This document shows positions 9,416 through 18,535 of a DNA stretch of 64,000 bases, piece after piece. A model generated the notes under the pieces. That model ran no database searches and had not been told where the DNA came from. It saw only the letters and a program-made list of their open reading frames with translations. Origin of the DNA: JAYVSZ01 sp043774925 (lineage in GTDB: Bacteria > Pseudomonadota > Gammaproteobacteria > Burkholderiales > Methylophilaceae); NCBI GenBank assembly GCA_043774925.1, contig JAYVSZ010000013.1, forward strand, positions 29,712 through 93,711, in the 5' to 3' direction. The translations under genes and the position numbers were made by a program. The stretch's first letter is position 1. Every line of letters begins with the position of its first letter.

Positions 9416-9622
9416 ATAGTTGTGTCGACTTTTCATGCAATGAGTCGAAAAGTGTCAACTTACTGACGTGATTGTCGATGGTTAGACATGCAATTGAAAT
9501 AATTAAATTATCATTGAATATAACCTATTGATTTTAATGGTTAAATTTAATAATTAAATGTGGTATCAAATGTGCAAGTGTATCCTCATCAATTCGATAT
9601 AAAAGTGTGAGAGGATTACAGA
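9416..9622. other. Intergenic region between hpt and epsA
   Basis: There is no gene here. An imperfect dyad at 9418-9460 (outer arms AGTTG/CAACT, inner arms ACTTTTC/GAAAAGT) follows the hpt stop but lacks a T-run, so it is at best a weak terminator or a protein-binding site. The rest is AT-rich and should hold the epsA promoter; I could not pick a convincing -35/-10 pair. A GAGAGGATT purine stretch (9608-9616) precedes the epsA ATG at a usual Shine-Dalgarno distance. Confidence 0.5.
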
Positions 9623-10390
9623 ATGAAAACTAACGCATCTGAACAAAACTGGGAACATGTTTTTAATGTGATTCAGAACTCGTTTTCCATCCAAAAACAT
9701 GTAGACTTTTTCAACTGGCTGCAAGGCAGCGTACGTGAGGTACTTCCGCACGACATTCTTGTGGCCGCATGGGGCGATTTTGCCGCGGGTGATCTCAACT
9801 TTGATGTGTCTTCAAATATCGAAGAAATCAGCACACAAAAACTCATCGATGCGCCAGGCGTGTTTTCTTATTTGATGTCAAACCTGCACCAACGCTGGGT
9901 AGATAATGGCGAAAAGTGGTTTCGCATCAATTTTTTCGACGCGACTGGCATTAACGCACAGGCGCCGACTACATTCACGCGTAGACTGGTTGGCATGAAC
10001 TCATTGCTGGTGTACGGCGTACGCGATACACGCGGCAAAAACGATTGTATTTACGTGTTTTTCGACAATGCGCGCGAGTTTCAAGTAAAAGATTCTGTAC
10101 TCGGTTTATTAATGCCACACATCGACGCAGCGCTGCGTCGGGTTGAGTGTGTCGACTCTGCAGTCACAGAAACCGATATTGTTAAAGAGCTTAATCATGG
10201 TGGCTTAAGTGACCGTGAGCAAGAGATTTTGCATTGGATTACCGCTGGTAAAACCAACTTTGAAATCGGCATGATTTTAACCATTAGCCCAAATACGGTT
10301 AAAAATCACTTAAAACGAATTTTCCAGAAACTAGACGTGTCATGCCGCGCGCAAGCAGTCGCCAAATACACGCCTTATAGATTGATGTAA
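9623..10390 (+). CDS. epsA: LuxR-family transcriptional regulator, EpsA type
   Basis: This 255-aa protein has an N-terminal sensory-like domain without recognisable acyl-homoserine lactone residues, and a C-terminal LuxR/GerE helix-turn-helix from about residue 194 (LSDREQEILHWITAGKTN, then TISPNTVKNHLKRIFQKLDV). It closely fits the EpsA family of regulators named from the methanolan exopolysaccharide cluster of Methylobacillus and commonly linked to PEP-CTERM/exosortase polysaccharide loci. Its place right after the polysaccharide genes supports control of that locus. It has its own upstream gap and a strong terminator just downstream, so it is likely a single-gene unit. The signal it senses is unknown. 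Confidence 0.85.
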   Translation: MKTNASEQNWEHVFNVIQNSFSIQKHVDFFNWLQGSVREVLPHDILVAAWGDFAAGDLNFDVSSNIEEISTQKLIDAPGVFSYLMSNLHQRWVDNGEKWFRINFFDATGINAQAPTTFTRRLVGMNSLLVYGVRDTRGKNDCIYVFFDNAREFQVKDSVLGLLMPHIDAALRRVECVDSAVTETDIVKELNHGGLSDREQEILHWITAGKTNFEIGMILTISPNTVKNHLKRIFQKLDVSCRAQAVAKYTPYRLM

Positions 10391-10411
10391 AAAAGATTCG
10401 AAGCATATCAG

Positions 10412-10443
10412 GGCCTGTTCTGTTAGTAGAGCAGGCCTTTTTC
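10412..10443 (+). terminator. Rho-independent terminator of epsA
   Basis: A 10-bp stem (10412-10421 with 10428-10437, one G-T pair) with loop GTTAGT is followed by a run of five T. It sits 22 bases after the epsA stop codon. Confidence 0.88.
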
Positions 10444-10539
10444 ATTTCTGCACTGAAATTAGCACACAAGTTTTCTGGTGTTTTATAATTAGCCTCAAAA
10501 ATGGCCAACAAACATGAGATATCGGGGCGCAAAAAGTTA

Positions 10540-10563
10540 AGGCTAAAACATTAGTTTTAGCTT
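10540..10563 (-). terminator. Probable terminator of the tRNA-Ala/tRNA-Glu transcript
   Basis: Inverted repeat GCTAAAAC/GTTTTAGC (10542-10549 with 10554-10561, loop ATTA) lies 66-85 bases past the 3' end of tRNA-Glu. Reading on the - strand, it is followed by TTAACTTTTT, a moderate T-rich tail. Confidence 0.55.
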
Positions 10564-10626
10564 ACTCATTGAATTTATTGGTGTTCTATACTGATTTTTC
10601 GACTGTTTGATACTACAACAATCTAA

Positions 10627-10702
10627 TGGCGTCCCCACGGGGATTCGAACCCCGGTCGCCTCCGTGAAAGGGAGGTGTCCTAGGCCTCTAGACGATGGGG
10701 AC
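10627..10702 (-). tRNA. tRNA-Glu (anticodon TTC)
   Basis: A full 76-nt cloverleaf can be folded by eye: acceptor GTCCCCA/TGGGGAC, discriminator G, encoded CCA, T arm with GGTTCGAATC, and anticodon loop CTTTCAC with TTC at positions 34-36. It is the second gene of a two-tRNA operon, 89 bases after tRNA-Ala. Confidence 0.97.
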
Positions 10703-10791
10703 CTAAGAATTTCAACTGCTTTTTAACTACTTTTACAACAATGCTATTTTACTACAAATCGGTCGATTTCTTTAACGATTTCTGTCAATTT

Positions 10792-10867
<76 letters not shown>

Positions 10868-10923
10868 AATTACATCCAACAAGTAAACCACTTTGGCGTT
10901 TGAATTAGCGTCAATTCAAAGAA

Positions 10924-10958
10924 GGCGCAATATTAAAGATGGGCAGGGCGCTTGTCAA
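10924..10958 (-). promoter_or_regulatory. Sigma-70 promoter of the tRNA-Ala/Glu operon
   Basis: On the - strand a perfect -35 TTGACA (10958-10953) and a -10 TAATAT (10935-10930) are separated by exactly 17 bases. The -10 is followed by a G+C-rich discriminator TGCGCC, which is the usual mark of ppGpp/DksA-controlled stable RNA promoters. Stringent control is inferred from that feature. Confidence 0.85.
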
Positions 10959-10981
10959 TGACTTTCTGCGCGTTGTTACGA

Positions 10982-11428
10982 TTATCCGCGCGTGTTAGAT
11001 TGAGTATCGAACTGCGCTAAATCAACTTTAGGCTGTGGCTCCCAGCCTTTTTTGCGATGCTCTGCGACCACATTAGTAAAAATACCGCCGCGCACGTAAA
11101 ACTTGGCGGTGACACGCATAAATTTTGGATTTGTGGCCTGCACCAAGTCATCCAAAATATTATTCGTCACAGCCTCGTGAAAACAGCCTTCATCGCGAAA
11201 GCTCCACATATACAGCTTTAAGCTTTTGAGCTCTACGCAAAGCGCGTCAGGAATGTAATCCAGCACTATCGTCGCAAAATCCGGCTGGCCAGTTTTTGGG
11301 CACAAGCAAGTAAACTCGGGGATTTCCATATGAATATGAAAATCGCGCGCAGGTTTTGGGTTGACGAAGGTTTCTAAATCTTTGCTGGCTTGTGCGGTGG
11401 GTTTTCCACCTAAAGATGTGCTGTTCAT
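10982..11428 (-). CDS. queF: NADPH-dependent 7-cyano-7-deazaguanine (preQ0) reductase
   Basis: This enzyme reduces the nitrile of preQ0 to the amine of preQ1 in queuosine biosynthesis. At 148 aa it is the short, unimodular class. The catalytic Cys is in CLCPKTGQPDF (Cys43) with Asp50, and the family motif ELKSLKLY at residues 66-73 binds substrate and NADPH. Later TAKFYVRGGIF matches the core T-fold. It is transcribed away from smc, with an 84-base divergent gap. No other queuosine gene is in the window. Confidence 0.95.
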   Translation of the reverse strand: MNSTSLGGKPTAQASKDLETFVNPKPARDFHIHMEIPEFTCLCPKTGQPDFATIVLDYIPDALCVELKSLKLYMWSFRDEGCFHEAVTNNILDDLVQATNPKFMRVTAKFYVRGGIFTNVVAEHRKKGWEPQPKVDLAQFDTQSNTRG

Positions 11429-11512
11429 GGCGAGTAAATGCGCTAATTGGCTAAAAAAACGTTATTATAACGCTTAAATTTAAACCATAAATTATCTTAT
11501 CATTTTCACATT
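11429..11512. promoter_or_regulatory. Divergent queF/smc intergenic region
   Basis: An AT-rich gap of 84 bases must hold the promoters of queF (-) and smc (+). It contains a 13-base palindrome CGTTATTATAACG (11460-11472), whose TATTATAA core could act as a -10 in either direction. No clear Shine-Dalgarno precedes the smc TTG. Confidence 0.45.
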
Positions 11513-14500
11513 TTGCGCTTAACCCACTTAAAACTTGCCGGCTTCAAATCGTTTGTAGATCCGACCACCATTCACTTGCACGGCCAGCGCGTGGGCGTTG
11601 TCGGCCCAAACGGCTGTGGCAAATCCAACGTCATGGAATCGGTGCGCTGGGTGCTGGGCGAATCAAGCGCCAAGGAAATGCGTGCCGATGCGATGGATGC
11701 AGTGATTTTTAACGGCTCCGCTAATAGAAAGCCGATTTCTAGAGCGAGCGTCGAGCTGATTTTCGATAATAGTTTGGGCGGCAACGCTTCTAATCAAATC
11801 GCTGGCGAGTGGAGCCAGTACGCGGAAATCGCCGTCAAACGTGTGCTTGAGCGCGAAAAAGGCTCAACTTATTATATCAACAACACCGCTGTGCGCCGTC
11901 GCGATGTAGCCGATTTGTTTCTGGGCACTGGTCTGGGAGGCCGTGCCTACGCCATTATCGGCCAAAACACCATCTCACGCATTGTCGAAGCCAAGCCAGA
12001 AGAATTGCGCGTGTATTTGGAAGAGGCCGCCGGCATTAGCAAATACAAAGAGCGTCGCCGCGAGACCGAATTGCGGCTACGTGATACGCGCGAAAATCTC
12101 ACGCGCGTTGAAGATATTTGTCGCGAACTACAAAAACAAATCACCAAATTAGAATCTCAAGCGGTTACCACGCAACAATACCATGCCCTGCAAGCCGCAC
12201 TCAAGCTGGCTGAGGGGCAGTTATGGCTGCTCAAAAAACGTGACGCCAGCCGCGATTGGGAAAAGGCCAAAAGCAACGTTGAAAAGTTAGTGAACGCGCT
12301 GGAAGCGCAAACGGCGGAATTACGCAAAAGCGAATCGAACTTGGAAACCTGTCGCCAAGCGTTTTATGCGGCCAGCGAGGCCATTAACTCCGCGCAAGCC
12401 GCCTATTATGAGGCGAATGCCGAAGTGGCGAACTTGGAAAATCAAGTCAAACAGAACGTCGAAGCGCGCGAGCGTATGGCGCAACAATTGCAGCAATTAA
12501 CGCATTCCATAGAGCGCAATGCGACGGCGAACGCGGAGACCCAGCTAAAACTAGCACAACTCAATACCGAGCTGGAAACCTTATCAGCATTGGCGTTGCA
12601 GGCATCTACGGCGTTGGATGCTTTAAAAATTGCGCTTCCAGAAAAAGAAACTGCACTTAAAAATTCACAAGAGATGGCGCAAAAAAGCCAACAGAATTTA
12701 ACCGACGCAAATCAAGGCATTCAAATTGAAACCAATAATATTCAATATTTGCGTCGTTCGCTAGACGAAAATACGCAGCGCGCGGAACGTCTGGAAGCTG
12801 ATTTAGTGCGCCTGGAGCGTCCTGATGTAGTGCAGCTAAACGCGACTGAAAGCGGTTTACAGCAAGCCCGGCAGGGCATTGCAGCGCTGGAAAAAAATCT
12901 GCAAAAACTGCGTAACGATGAAACACTTTTGCAAAGCCAAATTGCGAGTTTGAGAGAAGCGCAAAATGCCGCGCAGCGTGCGTCAAATCAGGCGGAAGCT
13001 GAGATCCATTCGCTGCAAAAAATTCAGCAATCGCTCAACTCTGAAGGCAAATTAAGCGATTGGTTGAGCAGTAAAGGTTTAAAAAATAACGCACGTTTGT
13101 GGCAAAAAATTAAAATCGATTCAACTTGGGCCGTGGCGCTGGAAGCGGTTTTGGGCGAAAAGCTGAATGCGCTGATTGCGAATTCAGTTTTTGAAAGTCG
13201 CCCGCCAAGCGCGCTGGTGCTGGGTTTTACGAGTGCGGTGACGCAAAACTCCAAATCGAATACCAGTTTAAAACCCTTATTCAGCGTCATTCAAGATTGC
13301 CCAAACGATTTGCAAGCGATTTTGGCCGATTGGCTGGAAGGCGCATATTTATTGGCTGCTGGCGATGATGCAAAAAACGCGGTTGCCTTGTTAAATTTAG
13401 GTGAAAAGCTGGTGAATCAGCAAGGCGACGTGTTAACGCGCCACAGCGTGACTTATCACGGTGAGAATTCTAGCTTGCACGGCATCATTGAGCGGCAGCA
13501 ACGTTTGGAGGCTTTGCAAAAAGAACTGCCTAAGCTGCAAGCCAATCAACAAGCGGTTGCTGCACAGTTGACTCGCGCAGAAAATCAGTTGCAAAGCACG
13601 CGCCAACAGCAGCAAACAGAAAGTAATGTGTTGAAAACCGCAACCAGCGCGCTGCATCATCAACAACTGGAATTGTCGCGTTTGCAGCAAGTACAACAAG
13701 CTTCGCAAGCGCGAGAAACCAGCATTCAAGCAGATATTGCCGCCGCAAAAGCCCGCAATACACAGCTGCAAACGGATATGGCGGGCAAGCAAGCGGCTGT
13801 GCAGACAATGGCAGGCCAAATAAACAAGCTTGAGATGACAAGAAACGCAGATGCGAATACGCGTCAATTGACCGAGGAGGCATTTCAAGCACTACGGGAT
13901 GCCGTATCGCAGGCTGAGAAAACGTATCAAGAAACGACATTTAATTTAAAATTTATCACTAATAATATCAATGAATTAAATAGTAAAATTAATGTCATTA
14001 GTGAAGAAAAAAAGGCTTTTGTACAGCGCAAAACTGAGGCAGAAAAAATGCTTGAGCTTACGCCGATGGAAACGCTAAAAGCGAACTTAACAGCTGCGAT
14101 TGATACCAAGGCATTGCGCGAAACCGCGCTGGCGGCGGCGCGCAACACGCAAGCAGCGGCAGAAACGAAGTTGCAGGCGTTGGATCGCACGCGCATGCAA
14201 AATGAGCTGCAACTCGCGCCCATGCGCGATAGCGTCGAGCAAAGCAGGCTAAGTGAACAAGAGGCGCGGCTATATTTTGAGCAGTGCCAAACCAGTTTGC
14301 GGGAAATTGGTTTGGATGAAACAGTGCTGGCAAACGATTTGGCGGACAATGCCAAAACTAGCACTTTTTTAAATAAAACCAATCAGTTACAACAAGAAAT
14401 TGAAGCGCTTGGCGCGGTGAATTTGGCGGCAATTCAAGAATTATCCACAGAAACTGAACGCAAAATTTATCTCGATAGTCAGATGCTAGATTTGACGCAG

Positions 14501-15031
14501 GCCAGTGAAACGCTGGAAGATGCAATTAAAAAAATCGACCGTGAAACGCGCGACAAGCTGATGCAGACGTTTAACATTGCAAATCTACACTTTGCTGAGC
14601 TTTTCTCTACTTTATTTGGCGGTGGTCAAGCCAAGCTAGAGCTGCTTGGTGACGAGATTTTAGATACGGGTTTGCAAGTATTCGCGCAGCCGCCGGGGAA
14701 AAAAAATACGACGATTCAACTGCTTTCTGGCGGCGAAAAAGCGCTCACGGCGCTGGCATTGGTGTTTGCGCTGTTTAGGCTCAACCCAGCGCCATTCTGC
14801 CTGATGGATGAGGTGGATGCACCGTTGGACGACAGCAATACCGAGCGTTTTTGCGCGATGGTGAAAAAAATGTCAGAGAAAACGCAATTTTTGTTTGTGA
14901 GCCACAACAAAATCACCATGGAAATGGCGCAGCAGCTGATTGGTGTTACCATGCAGGAATCAGGCGTTTCGCGCATTGTGGACGTGGATATTGACGCTGC
15001 GGTGCAAATGCAGGCTGAGAATGTCACATAA
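11513..15031 (+). CDS. smc: Chromosome segregation protein SMC
   Basis: This 1172-aa ATPase works with ScpA/ScpB to compact and segregate the chromosome. The N-terminal ABC half has Walker A GPNGCGKSN at residues 31-39. Two long Gln/Glu/Ala-rich coiled coils flank a hinge around residues 510-640. The C-terminal half has the LLSGGEKALTALA signature near residue 1069 and Walker B CLMDEVDAPLDD near 1096. Size is normal for bacterial SMC. The start is a TTG giving MRLTHLKLAGFKSF, which matches the family N-terminus exactly; no ATG fits and no strong ribosome site is visible, suggesting low translation. It leads the smc-zipA-ligA order known from betaproteobacteria. Confidence 0.95.
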   Translation: MRLTHLKLAGFKSFVDPTTIHLHGQRVGVVGPNGCGKSNVMESVRWVLGESSAKEMRADAMDAVIFNGSANRKPISRASVELIFDNSLGGNASNQIAGEWSQYAEIAVKRVLEREKGSTYYINNTAVRRRDVADLFLGTGLGGRAYAIIGQNTISRIVEAKPEELRVYLEEAAGISKYKERRRETELRLRDTRENLTRVEDICRELQKQITKLESQAVTTQQYHALQAALKLAEGQLWLLKKRDASRDWEKAKSNVEKLVNALEAQTAELRKSESNLETCRQAFYAASEAINSAQAAYYEANAEVANLENQVKQNVEARERMAQQLQQLTHSIERNATANAETQLKLAQLNTELETLSALALQASTALDALKIALPEKETALKNSQEMAQKSQQNLTDANQGIQIETNNIQYLRRSLDENTQRAERLEADLVRLERPDVVQLNATESGLQQARQGIAALEKNLQKLRNDETLLQSQIASLREAQNAAQRASNQAEAEIHSLQKIQQSLNSEGKLSDWLSSKGLKNNARLWQKIKIDSTWAVALEAVLGEKLNALIANSVFESRPPSALVLGFTSAVTQNSKSNTSLKPLFSVIQDCPNDLQAILADWLEGAYLLAAGDDAKNAVALLNLGEKLVNQQGDVLTRHSVTYHGENSSLHGIIERQQRLEALQKELPKLQANQQAVAAQLTRAENQLQSTRQQQQTESNVLKTATSALHHQQLELSRLQQVQQASQARETSIQADIAAAKARNTQLQTDMAGKQAAVQTMAGQINKLEMTRNADANTRQLTEEAFQALRDAVSQAEKTYQETTFNLKFITNNINELNSKINVISEEKKAFVQRKTEAEKMLELTPMETLKANLTAAIDTKALRETALAAARNTQAAAETKLQALDRTRMQNELQLAPMRDSVEQSRLSEQEARLYFEQCQTSLREIGLDETVLANDLADNAKTSTFLNKTNQLQQEIEALGAVNLAAIQELSTETERKIYLDSQMLDLTQASETLEDAIKKIDRETRDKLMQTFNIANLHFAELFSTLFGGGQAKLELLGDEILDTGLQVFAQPPGKKNTTIQLLSGGEKALTALALVFALFRLNPAPFCLMDEVDAPLDDSNTERFCAMVKKMSEKTQFLFVSHNKITMEMAQQLIGVTMQESGVSRIVDVDIDAAVQMQAENVT

Positions 15032-15069
15032 ATTTCAACATCACGCCAAAATCGAAGTAAAATAACGCT

Positions 15070-16392
15070 ATGTCAGATTTACAAGTAGCACTCATCACTT
15101 TAGGCGCGTTTATTATTTCAGGCGTGGTTGTTTACAACTGGATGCAAGAGCGGAAATTGCGCAAAAACATCACAGATGACTTTCTTGTGCCGCAAAAAGA
15201 CGTGCTGACGGAGGATTTTTATATTGATACCGATGCTTATGTCGACAAAGAATTCGCGGACATTCCTAATAAAATTAGACTCACCGAAAGGCTCAATGCG
15301 CCCGATTTGATGCCTGTGCCAGCGGTGTCGCTTGACTTGAGCGAAGAAGACCAAGTAGCGCTAGATGAAATGGTCGAATCTGCGCAGGTGAATGCGCAAG
15401 GGGAAGGTTTTGCGCATGAAACTGCAGGCTTGCCGCCAACGCAAGTGCAAGAAATGAAGCAGGCGCTAGATGAAGCCTTTTCTGCAGAAAAAGTATCGGA
15501 CAAGCCAGCAAGAGTGCCAATGGCGCTTGACGCCGACGCACTGCAAGAAGCCGCATCCCCACTGCCAACAGACATTCACCCGCAAATCGATTTAACCGCA
15601 TTTCTATTTTCTACAAAAAATATGAGCGCGCAAACGCTCAACACCATGGCCAACGCCATTGCCGATGATATGGGCGTGCCAATAATGATGCACGGCATTG
15701 ATGCTGACGGCAGGTGGCATGCCGTAAAGCATAGCGCAATTGATCACGTATTTAAGCAAATTGCTTGTAGCATCCAATTGGCCGATCGCGGCGGCCCGAT
15801 TGCCAAACACATGCTGAATAAATTTCAATTTTCTATTGAAAACATGGGCTTAGAGCTTGGTTCGCATGTGGAATGGCAAGGTGCTGGCGAGGCCATGCAG
15901 CGCGCAATTGAGCTGGATAAATTTTGCATGGAAGTTGATCAACTGGTGAGCGTACACCTTGTGCAAGGCGACGTGCCTGTGCATGGCACCAAATTCCGCG
16001 GTCTGGCAGAATCAAGCGGCATGCGGCTTGGCGAGGATGGGAAGTTTTATTTCTATGCGACAAGCCATCCCGATGTGTCGCTATTTACTTTAGCGAATGC
16101 GGATAACCAGCCGTTTACCTCAGAAAGTTTGCGTAGCAGTGTGGTGATAGGTGCGACTTTTCAATTGGAAATTCCCAAAGTGACACATTGCGATCAGGTG
16201 TTTAACCAAATGATACAAGTTGCGCAAAAAATGGCGAATAGCTTGGGCGCGCGCATGGTGGACGACAATCAGAAGCCACTAGGTGATTTGCAAATCGAAA
16301 AAATTCGGCAGCAACTTAAAGTCATCCATGCCACCATGGTGGCGCGCGGCGTGCTGCCTGGCAGCCCTAGCAGTTTGCGCCTTTTTAATTAA
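15070..16392 (+). CDS. zipA: Cell division protein ZipA (FtsZ-binding domain protein)
   Basis: This inner-membrane division protein tethers FtsZ polymers to the membrane. One N-terminal helix (residues about 4-22) is followed by a basic MQERKLRKN stretch, a long acidic, Pro- and Ala-rich linker, and a C-terminal ZipA-C domain (about residues 185-435) with the QLADRGGPI and GATFQLEIPKV blocks. At 440 aa it is longer than the E. coli protein (about 330 aa), mostly because of the linker. Position between smc and ligA is the normal betaproteobacterial arrangement. It starts 38 bases after smc and ends 12 bases before ligA. Confidence 0.85.
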   Translation: MSDLQVALITLGAFIISGVVVYNWMQERKLRKNITDDFLVPQKDVLTEDFYIDTDAYVDKEFADIPNKIRLTERLNAPDLMPVPAVSLDLSEEDQVALDEMVESAQVNAQGEGFAHETAGLPPTQVQEMKQALDEAFSAEKVSDKPARVPMALDADALQEAASPLPTDIHPQIDLTAFLFSTKNMSAQTLNTMANAIADDMGVPIMMHGIDADGRWHAVKHSAIDHVFKQIACSIQLADRGGPIAKHMLNKFQFSIENMGLELGSHVEWQGAGEAMQRAIELDKFCMEVDQLVSVHLVQGDVPVHGTKFRGLAESSGMRLGEDGKFYFYATSHPDVSLFTLANADNQPFTSESLRSSVVIGATFQLEIPKVTHCDQVFNQMIQVAQKMANSLGARMVDDNQKPLGDLQIEKIRQQLKVIHATMVARGVLPGSPSSLRLFN

Positions 16393-16404
16393 ACGCACTT
16401 TCGC

Positions 16405-18513
16405 ATGTCTAGTATAGAAGCCGCTCGCAGCCAGATTGCACAATTGGCAGCGCAAATTGCGCAATACGATTACGCATATTATGCACTGGACGCGCCAAGC
16501 GTTTCTGACAGCGAATATGATGGCATTTATCGCCAGCTACAAGCCTTAGAAACACAATTTCCTGAACTCATCTCCCCAGATTCACCCACGCAGCGCGTCA
16601 GCGGTTCGCCTTCTGGCACTTTTGATGCTGTACAGCACCGCCAAGCCATGCTGTCGCTGAATAACGCATTTGGCGATGATGAGTTAATCGCATTTGATAA
16701 GCGCATTCGCGAGGGTCTAGGTTTTGAAAAAGGCGGCGTGGAAAATGTAGAATACGCGCTTGAGCCGAAATTTGATGGCCTCGCGATTACGCTCACTTAC
16801 GAAAACGGCCACTTTGTGCAAGGCGCCACGCGCGGCGACGGCTACACGGGCGAGAACGTCACGCACAATTTACGCACCATTCGCAGCATTCCGACCAAAT
16901 TAAACATCGCGAACCCACCACAATTATTAGAAGTGCGCGGCGAAGTGCTGATGCTCAAGCGCGATTTTGAGCGTTTGAATGCTGCGCAAGAAAAGGCGGG
17001 CGCTAAATTATTCGCCAATCCGCGTAACGCCGCCGCCGGTAGCTTGCGTCAGCTTGATCCACAAATTACCGCCACACGGCCACTGACATTTTTTGCCTAT
17101 GGTTTAGGCGAAGCGATAGGCGTGCCCGTCTTAAAATCGCACGCGGAAGCCATGGATTATTTGGAAAAACTGCACCTTCCTGTGAGCAATCTGCGTGCGG
17201 TTAAGCAAGGCGCAGCAGGCTTGCTGGCGTATTTTAACGAAATCGGCACCAAGCGCGAAAGCTTGCCATTTGATATTGACGGCGTGGTTTACAAAGTGAA
17301 TCAATTTAATCAACAAAACGCGCTGGGGTTTGTGTCGCGCGCACCGCGTTGGGCAGTTGCGCATAAATACCCCGCAGAAGAGGCTACAACGCTGGTAGAA
17401 GACATTACGGTGCAAGTAGGTCGCACTGGCGCGATAACGCCTGTAGCGCGCTTAAAAGCGGTGTTTGTGGGCGGGGTGACGGTGACCAACGCCACACTGC
17501 ACAACGAAGACGAAATGCGCCGCAAGGATATTCGCATTGGCGATACCGTCATCGTGCGCAGGGCAGGCGACGTGATTCCAGAGGTGGTGGCTGTGATTTT
17601 GGAAAATCGCCCCGCAAACGCCACACAATTTAGCATGCCAAGCACCTGCCCAGAATGCGGATCGCATATCGAACGCCCCGCAGATGAAGCAATTGCGCGC
17701 TGCACAGGCGGTTTGTTTTGCCCAGCCCAGCGCAAACAGGCGATTACGCATTTTGCCAGCCGCCGCGCCATGGATATTGAAGGCTTGGGCGAAAAACTGG
17801 TGGAACAGCTTGTTGACGAAAATTTAGTGCACGCTGTAAACGATATTTACAAACTAGACGTTAGTGCGCTGGCTGGCTTGGAGCGCATGGCGGAGAAATC
17901 TGCACAAAACGTGTTAGATGCGATTAATAACAGTAAAAATTCTAAGCTGGCACGCTTTATTTATGCGCTGGGCATTCGTAATGTGGGCGAGGCCACTGCG
18001 CGTGATTTGAGCGCACATTTCGGCGCCATGCAAGCCTTGCTGGATGCGCCTCTCGAGGCGTTGCTTGAAGTAAATGATGTCGGCCCGATTGTGGCGGAGT
18101 CCATTTTACAATTTTTTGGCGAGCCGCATAACCGCCAAGTGATTGAATCGATGCAACAACTTGGCGTGCATTGGCCAGAACACGCGGGCAAACAACAAGC
18201 CACAGGTGCGTTACAAGGCAAGGTTTTGGTGCTCACAGGCGCACTTCCGAATTTATCACGCGACGAAGCAAAAGCGATGATAGAAGCGGCTGGCGGCAAA
18301 GTGAGCGGCAGCGTATCGAAAAAAACCGATTTCGTGGTCGCGGGCGCTGAGGCGGGCAGCAAGCTGGAAGCCGCACAAACACTGGGTGTTAGCGTGATTG
18401 ACGAGGCAGGATTAAAAGCACTTTTAGCCATGCAGGTTGCAACTAATGCGCCGCCCGCGCAGTCAGAGCACTTGGAATCAGCAATTCAAGTGATGCAAAA
18501 ACCTCTCTTTTAA
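16405..18513 (+). CDS. ligA: NAD-dependent DNA ligase
   Basis: This enzyme seals nicks during replication and repair using NAD+. It is 702 aa, close to the usual 670-700. Domains in order: Ia with DSEYDGIYR, the adenylation domain with the active lysine in EPKFDG (Lys122) and GDGYTGENVT, an OB fold (DITVQVGRTGAITPVA), a four-cysteine zinc site starting at CPECG near residue 415 and closing with C-x5-C (CTGGLFC), helix-hairpin-helix repeats, and a C-terminal BRCT domain (about 600-690). It follows zipA by 12 bases and is essential in all bacteria. Confidence 0.97.
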   Translation: MSSIEAARSQIAQLAAQIAQYDYAYYALDAPSVSDSEYDGIYRQLQALETQFPELISPDSPTQRVSGSPSGTFDAVQHRQAMLSLNNAFGDDELIAFDKRIREGLGFEKGGVENVEYALEPKFDGLAITLTYENGHFVQGATRGDGYTGENVTHNLRTIRSIPTKLNIANPPQLLEVRGEVLMLKRDFERLNAAQEKAGAKLFANPRNAAAGSLRQLDPQITATRPLTFFAYGLGEAIGVPVLKSHAEAMDYLEKLHLPVSNLRAVKQGAAGLLAYFNEIGTKRESLPFDIDGVVYKVNQFNQQNALGFVSRAPRWAVAHKYPAEEATTLVEDITVQVGRTGAITPVARLKAVFVGGVTVTNATLHNEDEMRRKDIRIGDTVIVRRAGDVIPEVVAVILENRPANATQFSMPSTCPECGSHIERPADEAIARCTGGLFCPAQRKQAITHFASRRAMDIEGLGEKLVEQLVDENLVHAVNDIYKLDVSALAGLERMAEKSAQNVLDAINNSKNSKLARFIYALGIRNVGEATARDLSAHFGAMQALLDAPLEALLEVNDVGPIVAESILQFFGEPHNRQVIESMQQLGVHWPEHAGKQQATGALQGKVLVLTGALPNLSRDEAKAMIEAAGGKVSGSVSKKTDFVVAGAEAGSKLEAAQTLGVSVIDEAGLKALLAMQVATNAPPAQSEHLESAIQVMQKPLF

Positions 18514-18535
18514 GCGCCATTTAATTTTAAGACAT

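Noticed and set aside
13433..14382. Several long - strand frames inside smc
   Set aside because: The Gln/Ala/Leu-rich coiled-coil coding sequence of smc leaves few stops on the opposite strand; no ribosome sites or family features were seen.
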